NCBI GenBank assembly: GCA_028280715.1
Contig: JANQLG010000040.1
Span: forward strand, 25,566-89,565
Direction: 5' to 3'
DNA: 64,000 bases
Source of the DNA: Spongiibacteraceae bacterium
GTDB lineage: Bacteria > Pseudomonadota > Gammaproteobacteria > Pseudomonadales > Dasaniaceae
Shown: positions 54,501-62,725 of the stretch, piece after piece
How the letters are laid out: each line of letters starts with the position of its first letter
How positions within the stretch are numbered: position 1 is the stretch's first letter
Notes under the pieces: generated by a model
Told to the model about the DNA's origin: nothing
The model's input: only the letters and a program-made list of their open reading frames with translations
Databases searched by the model: none
Position numbers and translations under genes: made by a program

Positions 54501-56341
54501 AGGAAAAAAATAGCGAGTCATTAGCTGCATTTAAAGAAAGACTACAGTCGGTAACAGCCAGCTTCCAAACAATTCATAGCGAGCTCAATGCGCAATATGC
54601 CGAACTTGCTGCTGCTGTGGATGCGATACGCTCACTGTTAACGATAGTGCCCGATAGCTTGACCTATATCCGTGACGGCGATATCTATGAAACCAATGCC
54701 ATAGCTAATGCGTTAGCCGGTGGTTATGTGGCGCCTGCGTCAGGTGGCGACCCCATATTGAACCCGATGGCATTGCCCACTGGTAGAAATATGTATTCCA
54801 TCGATGCCGAGAAAACGCCTTCCCAGGCTGCCTGGAAAGTGGGGGTGTCGCTGGCTGAGGAGTTACTTGCGAACCATCAAAAGGCCCATGGCGAATACCC
54901 TAAAAAAGTGGCATTTACATTGTGGCCAAGCAGTTTTATTCATTCACAGGGCGCTACCGTCGCCGAGATTTTATTTTTGTTGGGCATCGAGCCAGTACGT
55001 GATCCCTTTGGTCGCATTCAAACACTGCGCTTAATACCTGCAGATAAGTTGGGCCGCCCACGTATTGATGTGGTGGTGCAGAGCGCGGGGCAACTTCGAG
55101 ATTTAGCAGCTTCGCGTCTGGCGTTAATCGAAGAGGCGGTGGCGTTAGCAGCCGGTGCTGATGATGGTGATAATAATTTTGTCAGTGACGGTGTCAGGTT
55201 GGCAGAGAAATATTTACTTGATCAAGGTGTCGCGCCACTGTCAGCAAAAACACTGGCCACCCGAAGAAGTTTTGGTGGCGTCAACAATAATTATGGCACC
55301 GGCATTATGGGATTGGTTGAAAGCAGTAACCAATGGCAGGACCAACAGGCCATCGCCGATCAATACATAAAGAATATGGGCGCAGTGTATGGCGATAGCG
55401 AATCCTGGGGTGAGTACCATCAGCATCTGTTCACTGCAGCATTACAAAATACCGAAGTGATTGTGCAGCCTCGCAGCAGTAATACCTGGGGCGCGTTGAG
55501 TCTTGATCATGTCTACGAATTTATGGGTGGGCTAAATGCAGCGGCAACGGCGGTAACTGGTGTAACACCCGATGCGTATTTTAACGACTACCGAAATAGT
55601 GCTAAAGCTAAAGTCAGTAGGCTGGAAGAAACCATAGCCTTGGAAGCAAGAACAACATTATTAAACCCAACCTTTATTCAAGGTTTAACTAAAGAGGGTG
55701 GCGCCAGCAGTGCCGAGACTTTTGCTGAAACCTTTCGCAATACCTTTGGTTGGGATGCGATGCGGCCAGAAGCGATCGACTCTACTTTGTGGGAACAGTT
55801 ATACGAGGTTTATGTCGACGATAAATTTCAATTGGCGCTGTATGATTTTTTTGAACAACAAAACCCCTACGCTTTACAAGAAATGACGGGCGTAATGCTA
55901 GAGGCTTCCAGAAAAGGTTTTTGGCAAGCCTCACCGGAACAGCTGCAGGCGGTGGCAGCATTGCATGCACAGCTTGTCGCGGACTATGAAGCGGGCTGTG
56001 GCAGTTTCACTTGCGGCAATATGGATTTGCAGGCTTATATTCGTCAGCAATTAACAGTAGAACTTCGCGAGCAATTTCAACAGGCCATCGATCAGGCGCA
56101 ACGTGTTGCTGAGCCAGAAAAAGCGGTTGTGTTGGTTGAAAAAACACAGCGCGAAATTCAAGCGCAAGAACAGCGTACAGCAACAGAAGCTGAATCCAAA
56201 GAGAATAACCCTGAGGCAAGCAGTGAAGCGCCGGCTGATACCTCCTCGGATTTGACACAGTACTTACCCCTTATGTTGTTAATTTTGATTTCGTTGTTGA
56301 TGGTGGGTTGGCTACTGTGGAGGCGGCGTGTCAATCATTGA
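51563..56341 (+). CDS. hmuS: Membrane-anchored CobN-like chelatase (HmuS-like)
   Basis: A 1592-residue giant of the CobN/magnesium-chelatase H family. The core matches CobN, with HYGTHGSLEFTPKKQVALS near residue 552, AKRRSYATIINHLTPP and later GG.NNNYGTG. Unlike cobaltochelatase CobN it has one membrane helix near residues 22-42 and another at the end (about 1563-1584, followed by WRRRVNH). Positive charges flank the outer ends, so the large domain should face the periplasm. No ATPase partner (CobS/CobT or ChlI/D) is near. In the Bacteroidetes hmu operons the corresponding HmuS acts in heme use, reported as iron removal from heme. ATG 51563 is preferred to GTG 51548. Confidence 0.87.
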   Translation: MKILSFLQFPFFILQRPIKKILVVAISVAAIFAAALVLYFNYVSPTKVALVNYRDFQAAKFIHAENVGWVTVDQFNDSDYSTLKNYDFVLIFGRGLRLNDQQLEQLKVASERSYVLVDSAMNPAHAINSFPKEHRQSVSSYLDNSGSKNYTNLLRYFRANIDNKRFNVVAPEAAFEVADNALFHKDPEAIFSELNRYQAYYETLPSYNKDGQKIALITSVPGPFNANRDHVDQLITRLEQQGYRVYPIASATRRLDFMKAIQPDAVIMMPHGRLHVGNSQEAIAWLKQQNIPLLSPLSVFEEYTDWLTDLQGYSGALLSMNVVLPELDGAVSPYVINAQFSDETGLSVFKIIPNRLERFITLLDDFLALKSKPVAQKKVAIVYFRGPGKNALVAGNMEVAPSLFHTLQTLKAQGYDVSGLPDNFVDFKAELDRQGVVMTPIAQGQNEQFLQQGNPAFIDADSYRSWCKSLEQNRCEKVESIYGEAPGNFLINEKGIAVARLQYGNVVVLPQPLPGLGDDTFKLVHGTDKAPPHTYLAAYHWLRDIFKADAVMHYGTHGSLEFTPKKQVALSEADWADALLGGIPHFYLYTMSNVGEAIIAKRRSYATIINHLTPPFNRAGLSSELKQLQDLLQEYSLSDGAVRDAVREQIIQSVQSLSLDEDLQLTEENLITRDNWDDVVLRPVSSWLETIAAETITDGLYTLGKTYTPQQTARTLQLMFSETLAYHYQTIANLSETMQGNALPDSQWRSEWLEERLSGISVEHILQQTLGENRLADINNWVMANPSMSDMDIVRGFIALGEKKSSTQSRGYAQATEDELQSLVVAVLADAEAKSFVLSLKNEQTFSHVSRVLDPEAVSKAKALAVVIPAIKTALTQLEKPPVKQLVQAMQTEVVREQVIGWIESDSFTDDVKQARENQIALLTKAAIKELPLILDKLAMQDFSLVSWQQQRTILESIKAFDQQYLQQDAVAQQLGSVLQEKNSESLAAFKERLQSVTASFQTIHSELNAQYAELAAAVDAIRSLLTIVPDSLTYIRDGDIYETNAIANALAGGYVAPASGGDPILNPMALPTGRNMYSIDAEKTPSQAAWKVGVSLAEELLANHQKAHGEYPKKVAFTLWPSSFIHSQGATVAEILFLLGIEPVRDPFGRIQTLRLIPADKLGRPRIDVVVQSAGQLRDLAASRLALIEEAVALAAGADDGDNNFVSDGVRLAEKYLLDQGVAPLSAKTLATRRSFGGVNNNYGTGIMGLVESSNQWQDQQAIADQYIKNMGAVYGDSESWGEYHQHLFTAALQNTEVIVQPRSSNTWGALSLDHVYEFMGGLNAAATAVTGVTPDAYFNDYRNSAKAKVSRLEETIALEARTTLLNPTFIQGLTKEGGASSAETFAETFRNTFGWDAMRPEAIDSTLWEQLYEVYVDDKFQLALYDFFEQQNPYALQEMTGVMLEASRKGFWQASPEQLQAVAALHAQLVADYEAGCGSFTCGNMDLQAYIRQQLTVELREQFQQAIDQAQRVAEPEKAVVLVEKTQREIQAQEQRTATEAESKENNPEASSEAPADTSSDLTQYLPLMLLILISLLMVGWLLWRRRVNH

Positions 56342-56972
56342 GGGCTATTTGCTAGTTGTTGCCACACTGTGTGCCAGTCTTTGGCTAGCAAGTTGGGCGC
56401 GATTAAATCTCCTCGTTTTTTTACTGACGGGTAGTGCGATAACAGTTACGCTATTTTTGTTGGAGCATGTTCTTATCCAGCAAAGTGTCTCCGAGTGGCA
56501 TAACACGTTGTCGGAATTTCATTCGGTGATGGCGGTGTGGCTGTGTTTGGAATCCTGGTTTTTGTCACAAAGTAAAAAAATTTACTCGCTTATCAATATT
56601 TCGGGGTTGTTGGCTTGCATCTATTTGCAGATGCAGTTGTATCAATCCGGCTTGATAGCATTGTCATTTAGTTTTCAAACTGCCTGTTATGCTGTGGCTG
56701 TCCTACTGTTTGCTGTGCTATTGAGAGCTGTGTGCGCTGAGGCAAGTAGCCGGAAAGGTGTGATGCTGTTTTTAACCGCCGCGATATGGATGATCAGTTG
56801 GGTGAGTGTTTCGCACTGGCCGCAGTCGTCGGAAGTCTTTGGTGAACAGTATTACTGGGATTTTATAAAGTTGCTTGCTGTGTTGGCTGCTGGTGTTGTT
56901 GCGGTGTTGGTTATCGCACGTTGCTCACATCTCTATCATCTTCGACATAAAAATCTTCGAGAACGATCATGA
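56328..56972 (+). CDS. hmuT: Polytopic membrane protein (HmuT-like)
   Basis: A 214-residue protein with about six hydrophobic segments and short loops. It overlaps hmuS by 14 bases and the next gene by 4 (ATGA), so it is strictly cotranslated. By position it corresponds to the small membrane protein between HmuS and the ExbB-like protein in hmu operons. No catalytic motif is visible; a channel, anchor or electron-carrier role would be guesses. Start is GTG. Confidence 0.72.
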   Translation: MSIIEGYLLVVATLCASLWLASWARLNLLVFLLTGSAITVTLFLLEHVLIQQSVSEWHNTLSEFHSVMAVWLCLESWFLSQSKKIYSLINISGLLACIYLQMQLYQSGLIALSFSFQTACYAVAVLLFAVLLRAVCAEASSRKGVMLFLTAAIWMISWVSVSHWPQSSEVFGEQYYWDFIKLLAVLAAGVVAVLVIARCSHLYHLRHKNLRERS

Positions 56973-57550
56973 ATTATCTAATTGAAGCATTGAATTTTGT
57001 TTCATCGGGATTATTGGTGCCCTGTGTGGCGATCCTGTTGATTTTGTTATTGCAGGCCTTGAAGAAGGCGGTGCTATATCGAGATTACTATAAAGGGGCT
57101 ATGCGTTACCTGGATGATCTCAGTAATTGGGTGCATATGGCTGACTCAAGTGACCAGCTTCCCGAAGCTAAGTCAGTGACGCCTTTCACTGAGTATGCCT
57201 CGCAACTTTACGGGTTAAATGATCTCGGTAAGGCCAATCATCTAGTCAGCGAATACGAATCGCTCTGTGAAGAGCGCCTTGGCGCAATCAATCGCCTGGC
57301 AAAATTAGGCCCGATGCTGGGGTTGCTTGGCACGCTTATCCCTATGGGGCCGGCACTGGAAGGTTTGGCCAGGGGCGATATTTTGCAATTGGCCACGCAA
57401 ATGCAGGTGGCGTTTACTACAACCGTGGTGGGATTGGTGATAGGTGCAGTAGGGTATGTACTGTTTCAACTGGAGCGACAGATCATCACCCGCCAGTTGG
57501 CGGCGTTGGATTATTTGTCGGTATCGGGTACTACCGAGGAGGCCCTATGA
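56969..57550 (+). CDS. hmuU: MotA/TolQ/ExbB-family proton channel protein (HmuU-like)
   Basis: A 193-residue protein with three membrane segments. The family signature is RLAKLGPMLGLLGTLIPMGPALEGLARGD near residues 105-134, followed by TQMQVAFTTTVVGLVIGAVGYV. MotA/TolQ/ExbB proteins convert proton flow into work on a partner. Its partner here is probably the DUF2149 protein encoded next, overlapping by 4 bases. Such a pair in an operon with a TonB receptor might drive the receptor or the chelatase-like protein. Confidence 0.9.
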   Translation: MNYLIEALNFVSSGLLVPCVAILLILLLQALKKAVLYRDYYKGAMRYLDDLSNWVHMADSSDQLPEAKSVTPFTEYASQLYGLNDLGKANHLVSEYESLCEERLGAINRLAKLGPMLGLLGTLIPMGPALEGLARGDILQLATQMQVAFTTTVVGLVIGAVGYVLFQLERQIITRQLAALDYLSVSGTTEEAL

Positions 57551-57885
57551 AACGGCGTGTGAACCCTGGCTTGCAGGAAAACATGGAGAACGACCCGCTA
57601 TCCTATGTCGCTAATCTGTTCGATATTGCCATGGTTTTTTCTGTGGCGTTAATGGCAGCGATGGTTAGTTACCTGGAAGTGGATGAATTATTGTTTTCTG
57701 AACAATTCACCCTGGTTAAAAATCCGGGGCAGGAGGATATGGAAATCATATCCAAAAAGGATGGACGTGTAGTGCGTTATACCGCTGACACCAGTCAATC
57801 ACAAACCCAACAGGGTAATGGCAAGCGTGTGGGTACAGCCTACCAGTTGGAGTCAGGAGAAATTATTTATTTGCCCGAGCAATGA
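57547..57885 (+). CDS. hmuV: DUF2149 protein (HmuV-like), putative ExbD-type partner
   Basis: A 112-residue DUF2149 protein. It has a short cytoplasmic start (NPGLQENMENDPLSYVANLFD), one membrane segment (about residues 25-42) with an Asp at its entry, and a periplasmic tail ending GNGKRVGTAYQLESGEIIYLPE. One helix plus periplasmic domain is the layout of ExbD/TolR, and the acidic residue at the helix start could be the proton site. It always travels with the ExbB-like and CobN-like genes in the families I know. ATGA overlap with hmuU. Confidence 0.85.
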   Translation: MKRRVNPGLQENMENDPLSYVANLFDIAMVFSVALMAAMVSYLEVDELLFSEQFTLVKNPGQEDMEIISKKDGRVVRYTADTSQSQTQQGNGKRVGTAYQLESGEIIYLPEQ

Positions 57886-57975
57886 GTGATTATCACTGGA
57901 TGATGGCTGTTATCGAGTGGAGATTGAGTGCCTTTGTGATCGGTGTAAGAGGTAAGATGTTTAAAAAGAATGAAT

Positions 57976-58006
57976 AAAAAAGGCCACCTATTAGGTGGCC
58001 TTTTTT
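57976..58006 (+). terminator. Bidirectional terminator after the hmu-like operon
   Basis: A perfect palindrome AAAAAAGGCCACCTA with its complement gives T runs on both strands. It ends the hmu-like operon. Its sequence is nearly the same as the terminator behind tRNA-Val at 62726, suggesting it originally belonged to a tRNA transcript. Confidence 0.88.
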
Positions 58007-58010
58007 ATTC

Positions 58011-58056
58011 ATTTGGCTTCGCCTGCTGGGCTCGAACCAGTGACCCAATGATTAAC
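58011..58056 (-). repeat. 46-base copy of the tRNA-Asn 3' end (att-like)
   Basis: Positions 58011-58056 match 60056-60101 at 44 of 46 bases. The match covers the 3' end of tRNA-Asn from the anticodon loop through the T arm and the CCA end, then stops sharply. The copy has the same orientation as the tRNA gene and brackets a 2-kb segment lying at the tRNA 3' side, as left behind by integration into a tRNA gene. Confidence 0.85.
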
Positions 58057-58117
58057 GTATCACTGTTTGTTGCCCAGTGATATTATTACTCTTCGCTTCT
58101 AAAAAATAAGAATACTT

Positions 58118-59833
58118 ATGTCTGAACAGCCGACAGTGCCGTCCACTGTGCCGATAGAGGAAGTAGCAAAGCTTCCTAATGACATTGGCCAGCAGTCAAT
58201 CGAGTTAGCATCAGATAATTTTGGCTGGATTGTACTAGTAATATTAGTTCTCATCTTCTACAAGCAGGTTGCTGTACTGCTGGGCAAGTTTGCAGAATTG
58301 CTCGGGGCATTAGCTAGCTACGTTAATCGCTTAATATTTGCGAAGTTTAAATCAAATGATGGAAATGAGCTGACACTAGAGGCTGAGAGTCAGGCGGTAC
58401 AATCAGGGCGAGCCGGTCTAGAAGACAATCCTAAAGACCCCCCGCAGAAGGAGTCTGAAGAACAGGAGGAGAAGACAGCTGGCATCTCGCTGGCAGAAAT
58501 AATTGATGAAATTAAATTACGGAACTTTACTATTGCCGAAGAAAAATTTCAGGCTTATCTGGCCACTATTGATAACTCTGACACTCGCCATTCTACAACA
58601 GCCATGTATTTCAGTTTGGCTTATGTAAAAAGTCGTAACGACGACTTCCTTAATAAATTGCAAGATTTGTACTACTGTAGTGCCAACTCTGAACAACGTA
58701 AAAGTTCGTTATCATGGTTAGTTAGGAGTCTTGAAAAGTACGGACAAATTAATGAGGTTAATGGGTTTTATCAGCATTTTATTACTCAAAAAAATGAAGC
58801 TGCACACCTTAACGAAATCAAAAATATTGTTATCGGTTTATACATCGATAATGAAATGTATGCTGATGCTGAATTGATATTGAGTGCGTGGATTGGAGAA
58901 GAGGGTATTAGTCATGAGCATTTGAGTTTACCCTATCAACTGTATGCGAAGATGTATGAGGCGCAAGGTGACAAGAAGTTGGCGGCTATGGCTTATGAAA
59001 AAGCGGTAGGACTTTCTCCATATGATACAAACCTTTTGTTTTCGGCGGCGTACCTGCAGGATGACGCAAACATGAGAGGCTTGGCAATTAAAAATTATAA
59101 TAAGCTGGTTGAGCTTGAGCCCGATAACGATTCAGCATGGAATAATCTAGCTGTTTGTTTAGAGGGTAAGGAAGTGGAAGGTGTGCGATTAGGTTACTTC
59201 CAGAGAGCTATCGATACCGGAAGCACCCTTGCGGTAGCCAATAAGGTCAGATGTCTAATGCACACTGGATTGTATGATGATGCAGAATCGATTCTTAACG
59301 AAACGGTAAAGCTCGATAGTGTTCATGAGAATGTGACTCACGCACTAAGCGACTTGCACGAGAAAAGAAAGGAAGAGGAAGTTAAGTTCGACGGGATACT
59401 GAAGGAGGCAGATAAGTATAAACATGAGTTAGAAAAATACGCTGAGGCTCGTTTTTCATCCGAAGAAGTGGACTTCACTGGCGTGTGGTATATGCCAGAT
59501 GCAATTTCCATCGAAGTGAACGCAGTTGCAGATGGATTATTCGCAGAGTGGACAGAGGCACGGAAAACTACGATAGCTGCTAACACTATATCACTTGGCA
59601 TTAAGCCTACAAATTCATCCGCTATTGTCACATACAAAAAGCGCGGTCATCTGCGTGAGGGATTAATATCGAAAGCGACGCTATTAGGTGGTGATGATGT
59701 AGTGAATACTCATACCTGCTTTTCGTATCTTCAGGAAGGTAAATGGTACATATTCTCTAATACTCAAAGCAGAAACTTCCAACTCGTGCTATCAAGACAG
59801 ATGCCTGCGCCAACGACTCCATGTGTGACTTGA
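58118..59833 (+). CDS. Membrane-anchored TPR protein within the tRNA-Asn insertion
   Basis: A 571-residue protein. One membrane segment near residues 36-53 follows a polar start, then an acidic linker, then repeated helix pairs from about residue 125 to 430, including typical tetratricopeptide units (DKKLAAMAYEKAVGLSPYDTNLLFSAAYL and AIKNYNKLVELEPDNDSAWNNLA). The C-terminal 130 residues (from VDFTGVWYMPDA) form a separate, unrecognised domain, perhaps a beta sandwich. It is the only intact gene between the two tRNA-Asn-derived repeats. Function unknown; a cargo gene of a decayed island is likely. Confidence 0.8.
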   Translation: MSEQPTVPSTVPIEEVAKLPNDIGQQSIELASDNFGWIVLVILVLIFYKQVAVLLGKFAELLGALASYVNRLIFAKFKSNDGNELTLEAESQAVQSGRAGLEDNPKDPPQKESEEQEEKTAGISLAEIIDEIKLRNFTIAEEKFQAYLATIDNSDTRHSTTAMYFSLAYVKSRNDDFLNKLQDLYYCSANSEQRKSSLSWLVRSLEKYGQINEVNGFYQHFITQKNEAAHLNEIKNIVIGLYIDNEMYADAELILSAWIGEEGISHEHLSLPYQLYAKMYEAQGDKKLAAMAYEKAVGLSPYDTNLLFSAAYLQDDANMRGLAIKNYNKLVELEPDNDSAWNNLAVCLEGKEVEGVRLGYFQRAIDTGSTLAVANKVRCLMHTGLYDDAESILNETVKLDSVHENVTHALSDLHEKRKEEEVKFDGILKEADKYKHELEKYAEARFSSEEVDFTGVWYMPDAISIEVNAVADGLFAEWTEARKTTIAANTISLGIKPTNSSAIVTYKKRGHLREGLISKATLLGGDDVVNTHTCFSYLQEGKWYIFSNTQSRNFQLVLSRQMPAPTTPCVT

Positions 59834-59927
59834 CTATCCCACCACATTCAGCCACAAAAATTTGTGACAGTTCCCTCGAAAATGATTGCTAGTGGATATA
59901 TTAAGGGGGGCTCCTGCTTGAGTTCCG

Positions 59928-60023
59928 GACCTGTTAACTAAAGATGCTTTATATTAGTTTTGGCTCAATGTCTGTTGGCTTCATCAGCAGAATGATGAAG
60001 AGCTGAATAAGAGATTTAAATAA
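59928..60023 (+). pseudogene. Decayed fragment homologous to the gene at 48491
   Basis: Codons from 59928 translate to DLLTKDALY, a stop (TAG at 59955), then FWLNVCWLHQQNDE, the same sequence as residues about 83-107 of the protein at 48491-48883, before diverging to ELNKRFK and a stop at 60021. DNA identity over about 70 bases is high. There is no start codon or ribosome site, so it is a remnant. The rest of the gap 59834-60058 shows no gene. Confidence 0.85.
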
Positions 60024-60051
60024 AAAGGGCTATCCATTGGATAGCCCTTTT
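60022..60051 (-). terminator. Terminator behind tRNA-Asn
   Basis: GGGCTATCC and GGATAGCCC form a 9-bp stem with flanking A/T runs on both sides, immediately 3' of the tRNA gene on the minus strand. Confidence 0.8.
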
Positions 60052-60058
60052 CAGAATT

Positions 60059-60134
60059 TGGCTCCGCCTGCTGGGCTCGAACCAGCGACCCAATGATTAA
60101 CAGTCATTTGCTCTACCAACTGAGCTAAGGCGGA
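60059..60134 (-). tRNA. tRNA-Asn (anticodon GTT)
   Basis: On the minus strand a complete 76-base tRNA: acceptor TCCGCCT pairs with AGGCGGA, D arm AGCTCAGTTGGTAGAGC, anticodon loop with GTT, T loop GGTTCGAGCCC, and an encoded CCA. It bears the att-like relationship to 58011-58056. Confidence 0.97.
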
Positions 60135-60381
60135 ATGGTAGTTAACTCGCGTTAACGAGGCGCGCATATTAAATGCCTCGTGCCTGCTCGTCAACCGTTT
60201 TGAGGGGCTATATCCATGAATTTTTTAGCAAAAATCAGGGTCGCGTGTTCCTTGGACAGAGCTTTAGTTAGGGGCTTGGTCAAAGCTTGTCAGTAGTCTT
60301 AACCCGTACGCTTGATTTGGTAGGTTCGAGCTGTAGTACACTTGTTCTTTTGTGTTGAATAGTTTGTGTTGGAACGTTGTT

Positions 60382-62412
60382 ATGGTCAGGGCCTTTAAAG
60401 TTGAATCCAAATATCAGCCTGCAGGTGATCAGCCCAGTGCGATTGCAGGGTTGTTGGAGGGGATAAGAGCCGGTTTGCACAGCCAGACGTTGCTGGGGGT
60501 GACTGGCTCGGGTAAGACCTTCACGGTTGCCAATGTGGTTGAGGGTATCCAGCGCCCGACCATTGTCATGGCCCATAACAAGACTTTGGCAGCCCAATTG
60601 TATGGTGAGTTTAAGGAGTTCTTTCCCAACAATGCCGTTGAGTACTTTGTTTCTTACTATGATTATTACCAGCCCGAGGCCTATGTGCCGTCTTCCGATA
60701 CCTTTATCGATAAGGATGCTTCAGTAAACGACCATATTGAGCAGATGCGTCTGTCAGCCACCAAGGCTCTGATGGAGCGTGAAGATACCATTGTTGTGGC
60801 GACGGTATCTGCGATTTATGGTCTGGGTGACCCTGATCAATACCTGAAAATGATGATGCATTTGGACCGTGGTGATTTGGTTGATCAGCGCAGTATTTTG
60901 CGTCGCCTGGCCGAGCTGCAATACACCCGTAATGATGTCGATTTTGCTCGGGGAACTTATCGGGTGCGAGGGGATGTGATCGATATCTTCCCGGCTGATG
61001 AGGAGCAGGAAGCGGTACGGGTGGAGTTGTTTGATGAAGAGATAGAAAACCTGTCGGTATTCGATCCGCTAACCGGGGAAGTTCTGCGTAAGGTGCCTCG
61101 TGCCTCTATTTATCCTAAAAGCCACTATGTTACTTCGAGAGATACGCTACTTGGTGCTCTGGATGAAATTGAAGAAGAGCTGCGCGATCGCCTTAAGCAG
61201 CTCCGCGATAACAATAAGCTGGTGGAGGCCCAGCGGTTGGAGCAGCGCACCCGCTATGACCTCGAAATGATTCGCGAGCTGGGCTACTGCACCGGCATTG
61301 AAAACTATTCGCGTTATCTCTCTGGCCGAGGGGTAGGTGAACCACCACCGACGCTATTTGATTATTTGCCTGATACAGCATTGGTCGTGGTGGATGAGTC
61401 GCATGTCAGTATTCCCCAAATCGGTGCTATGTATAAAGGAGACCGTTCGCGCAAGGAAACCTTGGTGGAATATGGTTTCCGCCTGCCTTCGGCCTTAGAT
61501 AATCGTCCGTTGCGTTTTGAGGAGTGGGAACAACTGGTGCCGCAGGCTGTGTTCGTTTCGGCAACGCCTGGAAAGTATGAAGGGGAACATGCCGACCGGG
61601 TGGTGGAGCAAGTGGTACGGCCCACCGGTTTGGTAGACCCTGAGATTGAAATCCGCCCTGCCACGACCCAGGTGGATGATGTGTTGTCAGAAATTAATAA
61701 GCGCGCGGATATTAGCGAGCGTGTTCTGATCACGACTTTAACCAAGCGCATGGCTGAGGACCTGACCGATTACCTGGATGAACACGGCGTACGTGTGCGC
61801 TATCTGCACTCGGATATCGATACGGTGGAAAGGGTAGAGATTATCCGCGATCTGCGATTGGGTGAATTCGATGTGTTGGTGGGCATAAACCTATTGCGGG
61901 AAGGTTTGGATATGCCCGAGGTATCGCTGGTGGCGATATTCGATGCGGATAAAGAAGGCTTCCTGCGTTCGGACCGCTCACTGATACAGACCATCGGCCG
62001 TGCGGCGCGTAACCTTAATGGTAAGGCGATTCTTTATGCAGAGAACATTACCGGTTCCATGCAGCGAGCGATTGATGAAACTAACAGACGCCGCGAAAAG
62101 CAATTGGCCTTTAATGAAGAGCATGGCATTACGCCTAAAGGAGTTACCAAAGATATTGCCGATATTATGGAAGGCGCAAGGGCACCGGGAACCCGCGGCA
62201 AGCGCAATGCCAAAAGCAGGAAAGTGGCGGAACCAGCCGCTAACTATAAAGTGGAAGCTGCAGCTATGACTCCGGCCCAATTGGCTAAAGAAATGAAACG
62301 GCTTGAACAGAAAATGTTCGAGCACGCTAAAAACCTGGAATTTGAAGAGGCGGCTGCCACCCGTGATCAGCTATCAACACTAAAATCCCAAGCTTTCGTA
62401 AACGAAGCATAG
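60382..62412 (+). CDS. uvrB: UvrABC system protein B
   Basis: A 676-residue UvrB. Walker [11 protein letters not shown] is near residue 39; the beta-hairpin region [12 protein letters not shown] near residue 95; helicase motifs [14 protein letters not shown] near residue 337 and IGRAARN near residue 540; the C-terminal UVR domain ([27 protein letters not shown]) contacts UvrC. It verifies damaged DNA in nucleotide excision repair. ATG 60382 is chosen because it gives the usual [18 protein letters not shown] start and has GGAA seven bases upstream. I see no LexA box in the 247 bases upstream. Confidence 0.97.
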   Translation: MVRAFKVESKYQPAGDQPSAIAGLLEGIRAGLHSQTLLGVTGSGKTFTVANVVEGIQRPTIVMAHNKTLAAQLYGEFKEFFPNNAVEYFVSYYDYYQPEAYVPSSDTFIDKDASVNDHIEQMRLSATKALMEREDTIVVATVSAIYGLGDPDQYLKMMMHLDRGDLVDQRSILRRLAELQYTRNDVDFARGTYRVRGDVIDIFPADEEQEAVRVELFDEEIENLSVFDPLTGEVLRKVPRASIYPKSHYVTSRDTLLGALDEIEEELRDRLKQLRDNNKLVEAQRLEQRTRYDLEMIRELGYCTGIENYSRYLSGRGVGEPPPTLFDYLPDTALVVVDESHVSIPQIGAMYKGDRSRKETLVEYGFRLPSALDNRPLRFEEWEQLVPQAVFVSATPGKYEGEHADRVVEQVVRPTGLVDPEIEIRPATTQVDDVLSEINKRADISERVLITTLTKRMAEDLTDYLDEHGVRVRYLHSDIDTVERVEIIRDLRLGEFDVLVGINLLREGLDMPEVSLVAIFDADKEGFLRSDRSLIQTIGRAARNLNGKAILYAENITGSMQRAIDETNRRREKQLAFNEEHGITPKGVTKDIADIMEGARAPGTRGKRNAKSRKVAEPAANYKVEAAAMTPAQLAKEMKRLEQKMFEHAKNLEFEEAAATRDQLSTLKSQAFVNEA

Positions 62413-62479
62413 CTTTAGTTGTTCAGGCTTGTACTCAATGATGCAGCTGATTATAATCGCCGCCCTCATAGCAAAAGCC

Positions 62480-62525
62480 GATTGGTTAAAGCACCACCTT
62501 GACATGGTGAGGGTCGGTGGTTCGA
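62480..62525 (+). pseudogene. Broken tRNA-Val copy interrupted in the T loop
   Basis: The segment repeats the intact tRNA-Val (62648-62724) from the D loop through the anticodon arm into the T loop (GGTTCGA) with few changes. The acceptor 5' strand is not recognisable, and after TTCGA the sequence switches to an 85-base structured insert; AATCCAC, the next T-arm bases, reappear at 62611. Confidence 0.8.
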
Positions 62526-62610
62526 CAAACTGCGAACAGCAGTTTGGACGAGGAGCGAAAGCGACGAAGCCCGCGTAGCGGGTCATTACAGCCCATAGGC
62601 TGAAATGATC
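62526..62610 (+). repeat. Structured 85-base insert, copy 1
   Basis: Inserted exactly between the T-loop bases TTCGA and AATCCAC of the broken tRNA-Val. It holds successive perfect hairpins: CAAACTGC/GCAGTTTG (62526-62546), CCCGC/GCGGG (62570-62582) and TCATT.CAGCC/GGCTG.AATGA (62583-62608), with a CGAG...GCGACGAAG segment between the first two. A related copy lies at 62796-62876. I do not recognise the family. Confidence 0.75.
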
Positions 62611-62647
62611 AATCCACGTACGAGTGGATGAGAATACAAAAGATTTT

Positions 62648-62724
62648 ACAACCGTAGCTCAGTTGGTTAGAGCACCACCTTGACATGGTGGGGGTCGGTG
62701 GTTCGAATCCACTCGGTTGTACCA
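62648..62724 (+). tRNA. tRNA-Val (anticodon GAC)
   Basis: A complete 77-base tRNA: acceptor ACAACCG pairs with CGGTTGT, D arm AGCTCAGTTGGTTAGAGC, anticodon stem CCACC/GGTGG with loop TTGACAT carrying GAC, T arm GGTGG/CCACT with loop TTCGAAT, encoded CCA end. A terminator follows directly. Confidence 0.97.
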
Positions 62725-62725
62725 A

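Noticed and set aside
52217..56258. Several long minus-strand open frames opposite the CobN-like gene
   Set aside because: They mirror the coding frame of the large gene, have random-looking composition and no start signals.
58057..58117. A full second tRNA-Asn gene continuing from the 46-base copy
   Set aside because: Similarity to tRNA-Asn stops at the anticodon loop; no D arm or acceptor strand follows.
60135..60381. Search for an SOS box before uvrB
   Set aside because: No CTGT-N8-ACAG site is present in this gap, so SOS control of uvrB is not claimed here.
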